64,000 nucleotides of DNA from Halobacterium sp. DL1 (GTDB lineage Archaea; Halobacteriota; Halobacteria; Halobacteriales; Halobacteriaceae), in the NCBI GenBank assembly GCA_000230955.3, contig CP007060.1, positions 2,672,216 to 2,736,215 of the forward strand, in the 5' to 3' direction. The position numbers and the translations under genes were made by a program. Shown in pieces: positions 61,647-64,000 of the stretch. Every line of letters begins with the position of its first letter. Within the stretch, counting starts at the first letter, position 1. The notes below the pieces were generated by a model. That model worked only from the letters and a program-made list of their open reading frames with translations, was not told the origin of the DNA and did not search any database.

Positions 61647-62180
61647 TCAGACCCCCTCCCACTCGTCGGCCAGCAGACCGAAGCGGTGGATGTCGACGTG
61701 CTCGCCGCGGACGAACTTCTCGTCGCGGAGGCGTCCCTCGCGCTCGAAGCCGAGTTTCTCGAGGACGCGCCGAGAGCCGTCGTTCGGTTCGATGACCTCC
61801 GCGCGGAGCTTGTGCAGGCGGCGCTCGGCGAACGCGTACTCGCAGAGCAGGCCGACGGCCTCGGTGGCGTAGCCGTTGCCCCACTGGTCTGGGTCGAGGT
61901 AGTAGGCGATGGTGGCGGTGCCGGTGACGTCGTCCTCGTCGAACAGCGCCACCATCCCCAGCGGCTCCTCGTCGCGACAGACGATGAGGGTCGCGCCGTC
62001 GCCGCTGGAGATGGCGTTCTCGAAGAACTCCTCGAGCTGTTCGGCGTTCGCCGGGCGGTTCAGCGTGAGCGGCTGGCGCACCGCGGGGTCGTTGCGGACT
62101 CGCTGGACGAACTCGAGGTCCTCCTCCTCGACGGTCCGGAGGGTGACCCTGTCGCCGTCCGCGAACATGGGACCGGGCAT
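61647..62180 (-). CDS. GNAT acetyltransferase, RimJ-like, tandem copy D
   Basis: A 177-residue first gene of the four-copy block, with QWGNGYATEA at the acetyl-CoA site and FAERRLHKL/RVLEKLGFEREG. Substrates of these paralogues are unknown; they may acetylate N-termini of proteins or small molecules. Confidence 0.9.
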   Translation of the reverse strand: MPGPMFADGDRVTLRTVEEEDLEFVQRVRNDPAVRQPLTLNRPANAEQLEEFFENAISSGDGATLIVCRDEEPLGMVALFDEDDVTGTATIAYYLDPDQWGNGYATEAVGLLCEYAFAERRLHKLRAEVIEPNDGSRRVLEKLGFEREGRLRDEKFVRGEHVDIHRFGLLADEWEGV

Positions 62181-62263
62181 GGCTAGGGAACGACACTACG
62201 GGAAGTTAGCTGTTCGCTGAACGGAGTTTCACTAAGCGCCCCGATAGTTCGGTACGGTACCAG

Positions 62264-63508
62264 CTACCACTCCGTAAGTGCGTCGCGGCCGTGTGAGTGG
62301 GTGAGCACGCCGAGGAACGTCGCGACGCCCGTGAGCGCGAACGCGCCGCCGACGTAGAACGCCCACTCCATGCCGAACTGCGACATGAGCGCGCCGCCGA
62401 GCATCGGCGCGAGCACACTCCCGGGCCGCCAGACGAGTTCCCGGACGCCGAACGAGGAGGCCACGCCGGCGCCGTCGCTGCCCTCGTCGGCGAACAGCGC
62501 CATGCTCGCGGGCTCCCGGAAGGAGTCCGCGACGCCGAGCAGGCCGTTCACCACTAGCAGCGGGACGAACGCGGGCGACAGAGACCCGAGCACGGGGAAC
62601 AAGGTGGGTGCGCCGAGGGCGGCGCCGACGGCAGGCGTAAACGGCACGGTGAGTGCAACGAGGCCGTACGCCGTGCCGCCGACGGCGACGAACAGCGAGC
62701 GCCCGTAGCGGTCCGAGAGCGTGCCCGTGTGCGGTTGGCAGAGCATGTTGGTGAACTTCTCCGCGCCGAGCACGACGGCCACCACGACGCCGCTGTAGGC
62801 CAGTCCGCCCTCCGCGACGGTGAGGCCGGCGAACACTGACACCCACGAGCGCACGAGCGTCACCGCGACGGCGTACTGCGACCGGAAACTCGTCAGCGTG
62901 AGGATGCGGCGGTTCACCGCGAGGTCGCTGAACGGGAACCCCCGGATGCGGGTGTCGTCGGCGTCGAGGAACATCCACACCGCGACGAACGCGACGACGA
63001 ACTGGGCGCCGAGGAGGTAGAACACCGGCCCGAAGCCGTAGAGGTCGTAGAGGCCACCGGCGGCGGCGAACCCGAGCAGGGAGGCCGCGAACCGCCAGGC
63101 GTTCGCCTTCCCGATGTGGTTCGCGCGCGTCTCCTTCGTCGCGAGTTCGCCGACGAGCGCGAGGCTCAACAGCCCCATCCCGGTGGCGAGGATGCCCTGG
63201 CCACCGCGCACGGCGACGAGTTCCCACGACGAGTCGACGACGACGAAGGCGGCCGAAACGACCACGCCGAACCCGAGTAATGCGAGGAGCACGTCGCGCT
63301 TGTCGTAGCGGTCGCCCGCCCACGCGAGGGGCACGACGGCGACGGCCTGCGTCGCCGTGAACCCCGTGAAGAACAGACCCAGCATCAGCCCCGACGCCCC
63401 CAGTTCGTTGGCGTACTTCGGGAGCAGCAACGCGAGCGCGCTGAAGCCGAACCCGCCCGCGAACCGCGTGACGTACAGCGCGTAGAACTGGAGTCGGTCG
63501 CGGTTCAC
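62264..63508 (-). CDS. MFS-family permease
   Basis: A 414-residue major-facilitator protein with 12 helices. The loop 2-3 motif is GDRYDKRDVLL, and a second GTLSDRYGRSLFV follows in the second half. GTG 63508 (VNRDRLQFYALYV) puts the N-terminus at the first helix; an ATG at 63583 would add 25 residues over the gap. Substrate unknown. Confidence 0.88.
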   Translation of the reverse strand: MNRDRLQFYALYVTRFAGGFGFSALALLLPKYANELGASGLMLGLFFTGFTATQAVAVVPLAWAGDRYDKRDVLLALLGFGVVVSAAFVVVDSSWELVAVRGGQGILATGMGLLSLALVGELATKETRANHIGKANAWRFAASLLGFAAAGGLYDLYGFGPVFYLLGAQFVVAFVAVWMFLDADDTRIRGFPFSDLAVNRRILTLTSFRSQYAVAVTLVRSWVSVFAGLTVAEGGLAYSGVVVAVVLGAEKFTNMLCQPHTGTLSDRYGRSLFVAVGGTAYGLVALTVPFTPAVGAALGAPTLFPVLGSLSPAFVPLLVVNGLLGVADSFREPASMALFADEGSDGAGVASSFGVRELVWRPGSVLAPMLGGALMSQFGMEWAFYVGGAFALTGVATFLGVLTHSHGRDALTEW

Positions 63509-63882
63509 AGTCGCGGGTGTCGGGGTGCGGCCAAGACTGTTGTGAAACCGGGCGGCGACGATGGGTTTCGGACCGCGCACCAACCGATAGATTCAGCCAG
63601 CGCGACAACCGGTCGCCTGGCGGTCGCAGGGAGAGCGAAGCGCTCCCGAGACCTCAGGAATCTCCGATTCCTGGCGGATTGTAAGGGCGAGCGCACCTCG
63701 ACGAACCCGGACGAAGTGAGCACCGAACGACTGGAGGGAGTGAGGCGCACAACGAGTCCCGGGAGTCGAGCGGTGCGAGGGCTTACAGGCGTCAACGTCG
63801 GCAACTGCAGTTCTGTAGGCGTCTACGATGACTGTCCGCCGGTTCCGCGAATCCTTTTGTCCCTGGGCCCGGAGTCCCGTCC
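63509..63882. repeat. Hairpin repeats between MFS gene and hemB
   Basis: Within 63601-63790 are perfect stems: 63628-63632/63642-63646 (GGGAG/CTCCC, loop agcgaagcg) and 63655-63661/63665-63671 (AGGAATC/GATTCCT). Purine-rich units such as GAACGACTGGAGGGAGTGAGG follow. The loop type matches that at 3232 and 5462. No gene is supported in this gap, and the hemB promoter should lie in its last 60 bases. Confidence 0.55.
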
Positions 63883-64000
63883 ATGAACCTCACGGACCGA
63901 CCGCGTCGCCTGCGCCGGGACGGCGTCCGCGGCCTCGTCTCGGAGACGACGCTCTCACCCTCGGACTTCGTCGCGCCGGTGTTCGTCGACGCCACCGCCG
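63883..64000 (+). CDS. hemB: Porphobilinogen synthase (5' part only)
   Basis: The first 39 codons of delta-aminolevulinic acid dehydratase, cut by the window end. The N-terminal MNLTDRPRRLRRDGVRGLV and LSPSDFVAPVFV match the family (haem and cobalamin synthesis). The catalytic and metal residues lie beyond the window. Confidence 0.88.
   Translation, partial: MNLTDRPRRLRRDGVRGLVSETTLSPSDFVAPVFVDATA

Noticed and set aside
63542-63886. A 114-codon frame in the gap before hemB
   Set aside because: It runs through the hairpin repeats, and its translation lacks acidic bias or family features.

Overview
The window is chromosomal DNA of a halophilic archaeon (class Halobacteria). The evidence is a high G+C content of roughly two thirds by eye, very acidic Asp/Glu-rich proteins, TATA-like boxes 25-35 bases upstream of start codons with almost no 5' leader, Tat/lipobox secreted proteins, and typical haloarchaeal families (TFB, MCM with an intein, HalOD1, DUF7344, Cmi4, DUF5828, 2Fe-2S halo-ferredoxin). 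The species cannot be fixed from the sequence alone.

Layout. 400-5450: M50/CBS protease, a small Cys-rich protein coupled to a BKACE-family enzyme, a cupin and a large DEVH helicase. 5625-8106: BofA-like membrane protein, tRNA-Pro(TGG), then a lower-GC patch with broken ORFs, a DUF6326 membrane protein, an orphan receiver protein and a decayed winged-helix regulator. 8158-15013: XRE-type regulator, DASS anion symporter and a complete branched-chain amino-acid-type ABC importer (binding protein, two permeases, two ATPases) with a perfect 9-3-9 palindrome just before its first gene.

16032-24445 is the most distinctive block. It holds the replicative helicase gene mcm, interrupted by a 466-residue intein in Walker A, and then a tightly overlapping run of small uncharacterised genes ending in a MinD/ParA ATPase. 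A convergent tfb gene, another unknown gene and a second ParA-like protein with a destroyed P-loop follow. 24478-31024: 7TM histidine kinase, HIT protein, thioesterase-like protein, small membrane proteins and ileS. 31153-37408: AzlCD exporter, PRPP synthetase, HVO_0234-type beta-propeller, lipoprotein, glmM and a coiled-coil protein.

37626-46139: dispersed histidine genes (hisI, hisA, hisB) among a prepilin peptidase, an AI-2E family permease, a phosphoribosyltransferase, a 2Fe-2S ferredoxin, signalling-type small proteins and an ACT-domain protein. 46197-54477: S9 peptidase, upp, PiT-like transporter, CNNM/CorC-type protein, glutaredoxin-like and cysteine-less redoxin pair, and Sua5/YrdC. 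54460-59813: a Cas4-like protein without visible nuclease residues, two membrane proteins, a Cmi4-like protein, a membrane iron-sulfur oxidoreductase and a GerW-family protein. 59880-62180: four tandem GNAT acetyltransferases. 62264-63508: an MFS permease. The window ends inside hemB.

Mobile material is limited to the MCM intein and the decayed patch next to tRNA-Pro. No CRISPR array, rRNA or intact insertion sequence was seen. Three intergenic stretches carry chains of short hairpins with a shared purine-rich loop containing GCGGAGCGA or a close relative.
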